Positions 1 to 7,500 of a stretch of 14,530 bases of DNA are shown here, piece after piece; the stretch's first letter is position 1; each line of letters starts with the position of its first letter. The stretch covers positions 1 through 14,530 of the forward strand of contig JBKPDM010000573.1 of NCBI GenBank assembly GCA_046727895.1, in the 5' to 3' direction. The position numbers and the translations under genes are program-made. Origin of the DNA: DATAOG01 sp046727895. GTDB taxonomy: Bacteria > Pseudomonadota > Alphaproteobacteria > Geminicoccales > Geminicoccaceae. The notes under the pieces were generated by a model. That model was not told the origin of the DNA. It saw only the letters and a list, made by a program, of their open reading frames with translations, and ran no database searches.

Positions 1-413
1 AATAATGCTGATTTTAATATTAGTGCAATCATGTTTCTTGATTATTGGTTAACATGGGCATAGCTGGCGGGTCGATTGGGGACTTGGAATAACACGGGTC
101 TGGCAGTGACAGGAGACACGGGTTGTGCCGCCGAGTCGAAACCGGGATCGGTGTGCGGGCAGCGTAGGTTGGCTGGCACCGGCGGCTTTTGGTCCACGGT
201 CTCGGGCGTGGTAGCCACGGGATTAGGCAGGTCCCCGTCCGGCCACCGCTTCAGTCTGCTGCTACGAGACGCCCGCGAAGCACAGGCGGTTCGCAAACTC
301 GAGCCCGTCGCTTATTGCCGGCCTCTGACCGGGCAGGAAGGTGGTGTCAGCCGACCGGATGCGGCAGCTGTCGCCGCGGACGGCTCGCAGCCTGCCTCAC
401 ACGAACTTGACTC
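1..413. other. Intergenic edge region, no convincing gene
   Basis: The first 60 bases are only about 28% G+C by hand count, against 60-75% in the rest of the window. They could be a promoter, a transfer junction or the edge of a degraded element. From about 61 to 413 the composition returns to normal. Open frames exist on both strands here (for example 76-471 plus and 42-296 minus), but their translations are rich in Ser, Arg, Pro and Gly, have no recognisable domain, and one overlaps the end of the SDR gene. I see no tRNA, hairpin with a T-tract, or recognisable inverted repeat. Confidence 0.5.
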
Positions 414-1217
414 TCATACGAACTTGGCTATGAGCCCGCCGTCGACCACCAGGTCGTGGGCGGTGACGTAGCGCGCTTCGTCCGAAGCGAGATACAGGCA
501 GGCGTAAGCCGTATCCCAGCCGGTGCCCATGTGGCCCATAGGACATTGCGCGTCGCGCACCCGGATCAGGTTCTCGACGTCGCCCTCGGCGCCGTATGCG
601 CCGGTCAGATCGTGGTGGACCATGGGCGTGTTCATCAGCCCGGGCGAGACCGAATTGCAGCGGATGCCCTTGGCGGCGAACTCGAGCGCGATGGCACGCG
701 AGAGCGCGACCACGCCGCCCTTGGTCGCATAGTAGCTGGCGTAGTTGGCTCCGGTCCAGCGGTGCGCCGCGATCGAGGCGATGTTGACGATCGCGCCGGC
801 GCCCTGCCTCTCCATGACCGGCACGACGTGTTTGCAGACCATGAAGACGCTCTTCAGATTGACGTCGCTGACGCGGTCCCAGTCGGCCTCCTCGGTCGTG
901 ACGATGCCGCCGGTGCGAAGGATGCCGACGTTGTTGATCAGGACGTCGATCCGCCCGAACGCGCTCATGCACGCGCCGACCATGCCTTCGACGCTCTCAG
1001 CCTTGGCGACGTCGGCCTGGTGGATTCGGCAGACGCCGCCTTCCTGCTCGATGATGGCGCGTGTCTCGTCGGCGGCGTCGAGGTTCAGATCGACGCCGAA
1101 CACCTTGGCGCCCTCGCGCGCGAACAGGACGGCCGTCGCCTTGCCGTTGCCCCAGCCTGGCCCGATCGAGCCGGCGCCGGTGATCAGCGCGACCTTGTCC
1201 TTGAGACGATCCCCCAT
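414..1217 (-). CDS. SDR family NAD(P)-dependent oxidoreductase
   Basis: This is a 267-residue classical short-chain dehydrogenase/reductase, a normal length for the family, expected in the cytoplasm as an NAD(P)-dependent alcohol/ketone oxidoreductase. The Rossmann glycine loop starts at TGAGSIG (13-19) and continues GPGWGNGK, longer than the usual TGxxxGIG. An ADV dinucleotide contact lies at 68-70 and NNVG at 95-98. The catalytic set is complete: N120, S148, Y162 and K166 (YxxxK). PG follows at 192-193 and VVDGG near the C-terminus at 257-261. The acidic residue after strand 2 (GVD, 41-43) favours NAD over NADP, which is inference. The ATG at 1217 is preceded by GGAGAGGGGC, a good ribosome site. 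The substrate cannot be read from the sequence. It is divergent from the lipoprotein gene and has no clear operon partner in the window. Confidence 0.93.
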   Translation of the reverse strand: MGDRLKDKVALITGAGSIGPGWGNGKATAVLFAREGAKVFGVDLNLDAADETRAIIEQEGGVCRIHQADVAKAESVEGMVGACMSAFGRIDVLINNVGILRTGGIVTTEEADWDRVSDVNLKSVFMVCKHVVPVMERQGAGAIVNIASIAAHRWTGANYASYYATKGGVVALSRAIALEFAAKGIRCNSVSPGLMNTPMVHHDLTGAYGAEGDVENLIRVRDAQCPMGHMGTGWDTAYACLYLASDEARYVTAHDLVVDGGLIAKFV

Positions 1218-1433
1218 GCCCCTCTCCGGTCCTTTGCTCGATCGAATGGCTCCGACCTCACGATGCCCGCGCCGGGCCGTCGAGCGAAGCCTCGCTCACA
1301 ATTCCGCACGAAGGCGGGACGATAGTAACCAAGAATAAACCATCGATCGGCTTGTTTCTGTCATGGCGAGTGCCGACGGGCTGGCCGCTCGCAGGCAGGC
1401 CGTCCGCCTGAAGCCTTGGCCAGAGCCGAGCGG

Positions 1434-1460
1434 TTGCCACCTCTCGCCCGCTGCTATAGA
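1434..1460 (+). promoter_or_regulatory. Candidate housekeeping promoter for the lipoprotein gene
   Basis: TTGCCAC (1434-1440) is followed after 12 bases by GCTATAGA (1453-1460). This resembles the alphaproteobacterial (Caulobacter-type) housekeeping pattern TTGaCgS-N10-14-GCTANAWC, with a mismatch in each box. Transcription would start near 1467, leaving a leader of about 30 bases before the ATG at 1497. Judged by eye only. Confidence 0.4.
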
Positions 1461-1496
1461 CCTCGGCGGAGAAACTTTCCCGGGAGTTGGAAACGC

Positions 1497-2039
1497 ATGC
1501 GTATCCTCGTTGCTTTCGTGATCGGGCTGCTGGCGATCACGAGCGGCTGCTCAACGACACCCACTCCGGCCAAACCCGCCGCGTCCGCTATGAGCCGCGA
1601 CTGGGTCCTGATCGCCCCGCCGGACAACACCGCGACCGTCGCATTCATGGAGGTCTTCGAATTCCTGCCCGATGGCAAGACCAAGTTCCCTGGTAAGACC
1701 GATGGTCTTTCCGAGGCCGACCGACGCTCCCTGAAGAGCCTTTTCGAGCAGGTCAAGGCCGCGTCGTCAGCCGAGGCAAGCGTGCAGATTCTGACCGAGA
1801 GTTCGTCGGTTACCGATGCGCCGCTGCCGCAATGGCGTCAGGTCCGCGAGTTCAGCTCATCCGACGCCTGTGAATCGACCCGCGCGGAACTGCTCAAGGT
1901 CACCGACGAGCAGACGAAGAAATTTGGCGCCTATCCGCACATGCCGCGCGAGGAGTTCCAATGGCCGATGCTCGGCCGGAGCTTTCAATGGAGCCGCTGC
2001 GTGCCGAGCGGGCAGATGGCGCCCCCTGCCCAATCCTGA
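1497..2039 (+). CDS. Small putative lipoprotein, unknown function
   Basis: This 180-residue protein has a short basic start (MR), a hydrophobic stretch (LVAFVIGLLAI) and then TSGC, with the cysteine at residue 18. This fits a type II lipoprotein signal, although Thr rather than Leu stands at -3. A Pro/Ala/Thr-rich linker follows, as is usual after a lipid anchor. The mature part is soluble and has two further cysteines that could pair. I do not recognise the family. The frame is open back to 1416, but the start at 1497 is preferred: it gives a clean signal peptide, has GGGAG about 10 bases upstream, and follows a promoter-like sequence at 1434-1460. The earlier start would add 27 Arg-rich residues that would block export. 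It is divergent from the SDR gene and convergent with the next gene. Location is probably the periplasmic face of a membrane. Confidence 0.75.
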   Translation: MRILVAFVIGLLAITSGCSTTPTPAKPAASAMSRDWVLIAPPDNTATVAFMEVFEFLPDGKTKFPGKTDGLSEADRRSLKSLFEQVKAASSAEASVQILTESSSVTDAPLPQWRQVREFSSSDACESTRAELLKVTDEQTKKFGAYPHMPREEFQWPMLGRSFQWSRCVPSGQMAPPAQS

Positions 2040-2127
2040 TCCGGCGCCAACCGGGGCTTAAAGCGACGCGGCAGCGTCGTGCCGGCTTGCTGGCGCGCGA
2101 GGCAGGGAGCCAGCCGAAAATAGCTCC

Positions 2128-2156
2128 GATCGGCCGGGGGTCCCGGCTCGTCGATC
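2128..2156. terminator. Possible GC-rich hairpin between convergent genes
   Basis: GCCGGG (2133-2138) and CCCGGC (2142-2147) form a six-pair stem with a three-base loop. GATCG/CGATC outer arms could extend it across a bulge. It lies between the stop of the lipoprotein gene and the stop of the minus-strand gene ending at 2155, where a bidirectional terminator would be expected. There is no T-tract on either side, so intrinsic termination is doubtful. Confidence 0.3.
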
Positions 2157-2544
2157 ACCTGTCAGGCGGCGGTTCGTGCGCCCCATTCGAGCCTGCCGCC
2201 TGCGGTCCCGCGAGCAGCTCCTCGAGATTGAGCGCTGCACCAGGTTCGCGCCAGCCGTTCCGGCGGATCGCCTGCCAGGCGTGGTCGTCGAAACGGAGGT
2301 CGAGCTCGCTCAGACGACAGCTCCCGGCCCGGCCGTGCGGAAATCTTCGCCCGAATGCCTTGGCATAGAGCCGGCCCGAGGGCAGCTTGCCGTCGTTGAG
2401 ACCGGTGATCTCAACGTAGATCCAGCCGTCGGGCCCTTGATAGCGGCCGAATTTCTCGCCGGGCTGGATCCAGGCCTGCGCCTCGGCGGCATGGAAATCC
2501 GGCGCCTGGCCGAGGACGAAAGTCAACAGACCGCTGAATGTCAT
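2155..2544 (-). CDS. Hypothetical protein, unrecognised family
   Basis: This is a 129-residue protein I cannot assign. The N-terminus has a short hydrophobic segment (GLLTFVLG, about 5-12) followed by an Ala-rich stretch ending in AEAQA near residue 24. It could be a weak signal peptide but lacks the usual basic start. The middle (about 30-60) contains a GPDGWIYVEI strand and a GRLYAKAFGRR segment. The remainder is Arg- and Leu-rich, with a Pro-rich end. It is probably a real gene: the ATG at 2544 is preceded by GGAAAGG at good spacing, and the composition is more varied than in shadow frames. It lies 185 bases downstream of the acyl-CoA synthetase on the same strand, and may be cotranscribed with it or stand alone. 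Confidence 0.6.
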   Translation of the reverse strand: MTFSGLLTFVLGQAPDFHAAEAQAWIQPGEKFGRYQGPDGWIYVEITGLNDGKLPSGRLYAKAFGRRFPHGRAGSCRLSELDLRFDDHAWQAIRRNGWREPGAALNLEELLAGPQAAGSNGAHEPPPDR

Positions 2545-2729
2545 GATGCCCTTTCCGCCTCCGCCAGATCCGCGAGGCCGACGGTAGCGAAACTTTCAGG
2601 TTAATTGCAACGAGCCATTGGATCATAGGTCGCACCATGGTGCGCGGTGGTTGCTGACGCTGTCGGGGACGCCGGGTCGTGCGGGGCGGCCGGGGCGTCG
2701 AGCGCGCGCCTAGTCTATCCGGCGGCGTG

Positions 2730-4277
2730 TCAATTGGCCGCCGGCGACGACTCCTGCAGCCGCGCTCGCAGTTCGGTCTTGAGCACCTTGCCGTAGTTGT
2801 TCTTGGGCAGGGCATCGACGAAGCGGAAGTCCTTGGGTCGCTTGAAGCGGGCGATCTGCGCAAGGCAATGAGCGTCGAGGTCGCCGGCAGTGACGCGCTG
2901 GCCTTCTGCCTGCACGATGAAGGCGACCACGCTCTCGCCCCATTCGGGATCGGGCCGGCCGACCACAGCGACCTCGACGATCGCGGGGTGCTGCAGGAGC
3001 ACTTCCTCGAGCTCGCGCGGATAGATGTTGGTCCCGCCCGAGATGATCAGGTCCTTGGAGCGGTCGCGCAGAGTGAGGAAGCCGTCCTGGTCGAGCACGC
3101 CGAGGTCACCGGTGTGCAGCCAGCCGCCGCGAAGCGTGCTGGCCGTCGCCTCGGCGTCCCGCCAGTAGCCCTGCATCACGCTATCGCCGCGGACCAGGAC
3201 CTCGCCCGGCTCGCTGGGCGGGAGCGGCCGGTCGAACGCGTCCGCGACCCTGACCTCGACCACCAGCTGCGCCCTGCCGACCGAGGCCAGACGCTCGCGA
3301 TAGCGGGGTTGGGCGACATCGCCATGCGCCCGTTTGTCGAGCGCGGTGATGCACATCGGGCTCTCGCCCTGACCATAGATCTGGGCGAGCCGATAGCCGA
3401 ACACCCGATGGGCGCGCTCCAGGTCGGCGAGGTACATCGGCCCGCCGCCGTAGACGATGGTCTTGAGCCCCGGATGACCGCGCCCTCCGGCGAGCGGGTG
3501 CTCGGCCAGGCGCCGGACCATCGTCGGCGCGGCGAACATCGTGATGCCAGGGCGCGGCGCCGCAAGCAGATCGAAGATCTCGGCTTCGTCGAAACCGCCG
3601 CTCGCCGGCACGATCTGGCAGGCACCCTGCGCCGCGTGCGGCAGGACGTAGAGGCCAGAGCCGTGCGACATCGGCGCGCCGTGGAGGATGGCGTCGCCCG
3701 GGCCGATCCGATCGACGTCGGCGAAGTAGCTGAGCGCCATGGCCAGGAGGCTGCGGTGGCTGAGCATCGCGCCCTTGGGCCGGCCCGTGGTGCCGCTGGT
3801 GTAAAACAGCCAGGCGACGTCGTCTGGCGCCACCTCGGTGATCGGCACCGGATCACCCTGCAAGAGCCTGCGGTAGTCAGCGGACCCCACCTCGACGACC
3901 CGCTCGAGCATATCGACGCTCTGCTCGAGCGGGCCGACGGCATCGATCAGATCCGCCGTGGCGAAGCAGACCTTGGCGCCCGAATGGCCCAGGATGTACT
4001 CGAACTCGCGCGGGTGCAGCTTGGCGTTGATCGGCACCATGGTGAGGCCGGCGTACCAGCCGGCGAGCAGCAGCTCGACGTATTCGGGCACGTTCTTCAT
4101 CACCAGCGCGACCCGATCGCCCGGTCGCAGGCCGAGCACCTCGCCGAGCCGCCCGGCCAGAATCGCGCCGCGACGAAGCAGTTCGCCATGGCTCAGCAGC
4201 ACATCCGGCCCGAGCGCTACGGCCGGCCGCTCGGCGTGCGCCCGGCCCGTCCGGAGAAACAGGTTCGCGACGTTCAT
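2730..4277 (-). CDS. Acyl-CoA synthetase (AMP-binding, class I adenylate-forming)
   Basis: This 515-residue protein belongs to the ANL (acyl/aryl-CoA synthetase) superfamily at its usual length. It should activate a carboxylic acid with ATP to an acyl-adenylate and then transfer it to CoA. All core motifs are in order: the P-loop YTSGTTGRPKG (159-169), YGQGE (301-305, the A5 motif), GWLHTGDLG (385-393), the hinge RSKDLIISGGTNIYPRELE (406-424), and the A10 motif PKNNYGKVLK (491-500) with the presumed catalytic lysine at K497. The general layout suggests a fatty-acid or other carboxylate CoA ligase; the chain length cannot be told. There is no signal peptide or membrane segment. The ATG at 4277 follows a GCGAGG ribosome site, and TATACC a little further upstream on the minus strand could be a -10 box. 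A fatty-acid or side-chain degradation role is inference, as no other beta-oxidation gene is present apart from the distant SDR. Confidence 0.93.
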   Translation of the reverse strand: MNVANLFLRTGRAHAERPAVALGPDVLLSHGELLRRGAILAGRLGEVLGLRPGDRVALVMKNVPEYVELLLAGWYAGLTMVPINAKLHPREFEYILGHSGAKVCFATADLIDAVGPLEQSVDMLERVVEVGSADYRRLLQGDPVPITEVAPDDVAWLFYTSGTTGRPKGAMLSHRSLLAMALSYFADVDRIGPGDAILHGAPMSHGSGLYVLPHAAQGACQIVPASGGFDEAEIFDLLAAPRPGITMFAAPTMVRRLAEHPLAGGRGHPGLKTIVYGGGPMYLADLERAHRVFGYRLAQIYGQGESPMCITALDKRAHGDVAQPRYRERLASVGRAQLVVEVRVADAFDRPLPPSEPGEVLVRGDSVMQGYWRDAEATASTLRGGWLHTGDLGVLDQDGFLTLRDRSKDLIISGGTNIYPRELEEVLLQHPAIVEVAVVGRPDPEWGESVVAFIVQAEGQRVTAGDLDAHCLAQIARFKRPKDFRFVDALPKNNYGKVLKTELRARLQESSPAAN

Positions 4278-4353
4278 CGGCCTCGCCCGGTCGCGCTTTC
4301 CTTAGTGGTATAGGGCGAGGCTAGCGTATCGGCGCCCTCGCGCCAATTCAGGC

Positions 4354-4599
4354 TCACTGCGCCGACGCAGCGCCTGCATCCTTCCCTGAGCCCGCCGCTG
4401 GCGCGATCGCTGCTACGACCGGGTGCGGCCAAAGGGTCTTCGCTCGTTCGGCACAGGGCCAGGGGGCGTTCGGGTCGAGGTTGAAGCGCAGGATCGCCTG
4501 TGGAGAGAGATCGCGCGGCAAAGACGCGCAGGCAATGGGCAACCAGTTCCGCGTCAGCAGGGCGTAGGCCCGCCGTCTTGCGTCGCCTGCAGCCGCTCC
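4354..4599 (-). pseudogene. Remnant of a WD40/STAND-type C-terminal tail, out of frame
   Basis: An open frame of 81 codons, shifted relative to the TIR gene, begins after a stop at 4600-4602 and ends at 4354. It overlaps the last 46 bases of that gene. From about residue 28 it contains PRDLSPQAILRF, then LDPNAPWPCAERAK, then TLWPHP. From memory this fits the closing signature L(S/T)P..R..F.LD..AP.WC...WP found at the ends of many bacterial caspase, TIR or STAND proteins with WD40 repeats. There is no good start codon (a TTG at 4542 at best) and no clear ribosome site. I read it either as the 3' remnant of a related gene or as the former C-terminus of the TIR protein displaced by an indel. A small independent gene is less likely. 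Confidence 0.4.
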
Positions 4600-7500
4600 T
4601 CAACCCCGGTTTGCCATTTCTGCCACTTGTCACGTTCGGGCTCGAGTTTGATGAGCTCCTGGACAACCGCCTTGGCATGACAATAGCTCTGCTGCGCCTC
4701 TGCGCGGCTTCCTCGGGCTTCCTGGAGCCCGCCTAGGTCCCAGTAGAGGTTCAGCACCTCCCCTTGCGCTTCGACTTCGGATGACGCGGCCCGGGCCAGG
4801 GGTTCGGCGATCTTGAGCGCCGCATCGTAAGTCCTCAGCGCCGCGTCAGACTGACCTGCGGCGTCCAGTGCGCTGGCCACATCATGGTGCGCGATCGCGA
4901 GTTCGAGCTGCCACTGGCGATTGGCAGGCTCACCGTCGGCGAGCTGTTGCGCGATATCGAGCGAGGCTTTGTAAGCGTCCAGTGCGTCCTGCCAGCGCTT
5001 CTGCTTGCGTAGGATGTCACCCACCCTTTCGTAGCTCAGCGAGAGGTCCCGCTGCGCTTGCGCGTTGGTGCGATCGGCTGCGGCCAGCGTCGTGCGCGAA
5101 TCGAGGGCCTTGCGATACTGGGTGAGGGCCGCGTCCAGCTGCCCTCGCGCTTCGAGCACGTCACCGAGATGGTTGCGCTGCACGCTGAGTTCCCGCTGCA
5201 CCAGCGCACTTTCCGGATCGGCCGATGCCAGGGCCTCGGCAATGGCGAGCGCAGCCTCGAAGCTTTGCTGCGCGGCGTCGAGCTGTCCTTGCTCGAACTG
5301 AATGTAGCCGATCGATTCGTGGGTCTTGAACAGATCTCTTTGCAGGCCGACCCTGCCGGCTCTATCCTGGACTGCAAGCGGCTCGATGATGGCAAGGGAA
5401 GCCTCGTATTTCGCAAGTGCCGGCTCGTGTTTGTTCTGCTGCTCGAGAGCATCGCCGAGCTTAGCCAAACTGACCGAAAGGTCCCGCTGCGCCTGCACAC
5501 TCGTAGGCTGGGCTGCCGCCAGACGCTCGGCAATCGCGAGCGCTTCGCCGTAGACGATTTCGGCTTCGGCGTTATCGTGCTGCTTCAGGGCCATGTCGCC
5601 GACGCCCTGCTTGCCCACGAGCAGAAAGCGCTGCGCCTGCAGATCGGACGGTGAGGCGGCGGCTATAGGCTCCTCGATCGCCACCGCTTTGCGAAAGGCG
5701 TCGAGCGCCGGTCCCCATTTCCCCTGCCGGCGCAGCATGTCGCCGATGTTGATGTTGCTGAACCCGATCTCGCCCTGCCAGCGGGGGTTGCCCGGATCGT
5801 CCAGAGCCAGCTCCTCACGGATCGCGAGCGCCGCGCTATAGCCGGCGAGCGCAGCGTCTACCTGCCACTCGGTGGCGTGTGAGTCAGCAATCAGATCATG
5901 GGTCCGCGCCAGCTGAGCGCGCCATTCAGGATTAGACGGCTCCTCTGCGATCACGTGCTCCAGCTCTGAGCGTGCCTGCTCGGCGGTTTGCCGCTGCTGC
6001 TCGATATTGCCGACCGTCCCGTCGTGGTCGGCGCGCGCCAGGAGCAGGATCGCTTGCTCGCCGCGTAGGCGCACGGGAGGGGCCGGCTTACGCCAGGGTA
6101 GCCATGGCGCATCGGCATGCCACGGCAGCCACGGCGCCATGGCAGTTTCGCCAACGAGTCCTTCGTACGCCCTTGCGGCGCGGTTGAGCAGATCATCGAC
6201 CGCCTCTCGGGAAACGCCTTGCTGATCAGCGACGCGGATCGCTCCGCTCACCTGGTCGGCCGAGATTCTGATTGCCTCGTTCAGCACGCCTTCAGAGTAT
6301 TTGTCATAACGCCAAGCCATCCAGCCGCCGGTCGTCGCGAGCACCACCATCAGCGGCCCGATAGCCGCCATCTGGATCAGCATCACGCGGCGGCGGGCGG
6401 CCATCAGCTTCTCGCGGTGCGCCTTGTCCCGCTCGCGCTGCACTGCTTCGACCAGCCGTTGCTCGCGCTCGATGGAACGATCGACATACGGCCGGATGTC
6501 GTCGATCAGGACGTCGCCATGGCTTGAAAGAAGCTGGCGGCCTTCCTCGAGCGCGCGCCCACGCTGCAGGAGGAGGTCGTCGGGTTGCTTCTCCTGCTCC
6601 CAGTGCTTCATTTGCCCGCGGATGCGCTCGCGCGTGCGAAGGATCTCGCGGTTGACGGCGATCCAGCTCCGAAGCGTGCCCCAGTTGCGGATCAGGGCCT
6701 CGTGGCTGACCTCGGCCAGACGCTCGCCGCGGCTCGTGTCCCAGCCCGTGACCAGGAGGCGGGCGGCGGGGTCGCTGAACTCGCGCACGACCTCGGCCAT
6801 CGCCGGCTCGTCGGGGACGCTCGCGCGGGCGCGGGTGTCCTCCTGGCCCTCGCCCGGAGTCACGAGGCTCACGAACAGGCGGCGCGCCGCCCGCTGCTGG
6901 GCTTCGTCCAGCCGCCCGTAGATCTGCTCGGCGCGGGTGCCGATGGCGCCGCTGACTCCCTTGACACCGTTGTAGGCGGCGAAGGTCAGAAGCCCGGGTG
7001 TGCCGCCGTTCTGCCAGCCCTTGCGCGAGGCCTCCCAGGTCTCGCGCAACGCGTACTCCAGAAGCGGCAGCTTGCCCTCGTCCTCGCCGACCTCGTCCAG
7101 GATGCTCCCGACGAGGGTGCCCTCGAAGGCGAGGCCGACGGCGGACGCGGGGTCCTCGATGCATTGCTGGAGCTGGAGGCGGGTCATCGGGCCAAGGTTG
7201 AGCTGCTGGCCCTGGATCGCCGCCGGCAGGGTCGGGTGGCGCAGGAGGTGGTCGTAGAAATCGGCGCGAACGGTCAGGACCACTGTGAGCGGGCTGTTCC
7301 GCTCGCCGGCAGCCGCCAGGAGCAGATCGATGAACCGCGTGACGTCGGCGCGTTTGTCCGGCGCCGCTTGCCGGGCAACCTCGGATCGGGCCGCGAGGGT
7401 GTACAGCTCCTCCCACTGGTCGACGTAGAGGAGCAGGCGGTCGGTGCCGGGTTGCTGGTCCAGATGGTGCCGGACCAGCTGGTCGAGTCGGACCGCGTCG

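Noticed and set aside
76..471. A 131-codon plus-strand frame near the left edge
   Set aside because: It runs into the 3' end of the SDR gene and has no recognisable domain or clear ribosome site. I could not match it to any transposase.
2679..4313. A 544-codon plus-strand frame opposite the acyl-CoA synthetase
   Set aside because: It is the mirror of a gene with all adenylate-forming motifs, its translation is rich in Arg, Asp, His and Val, and it has no domain of its own.
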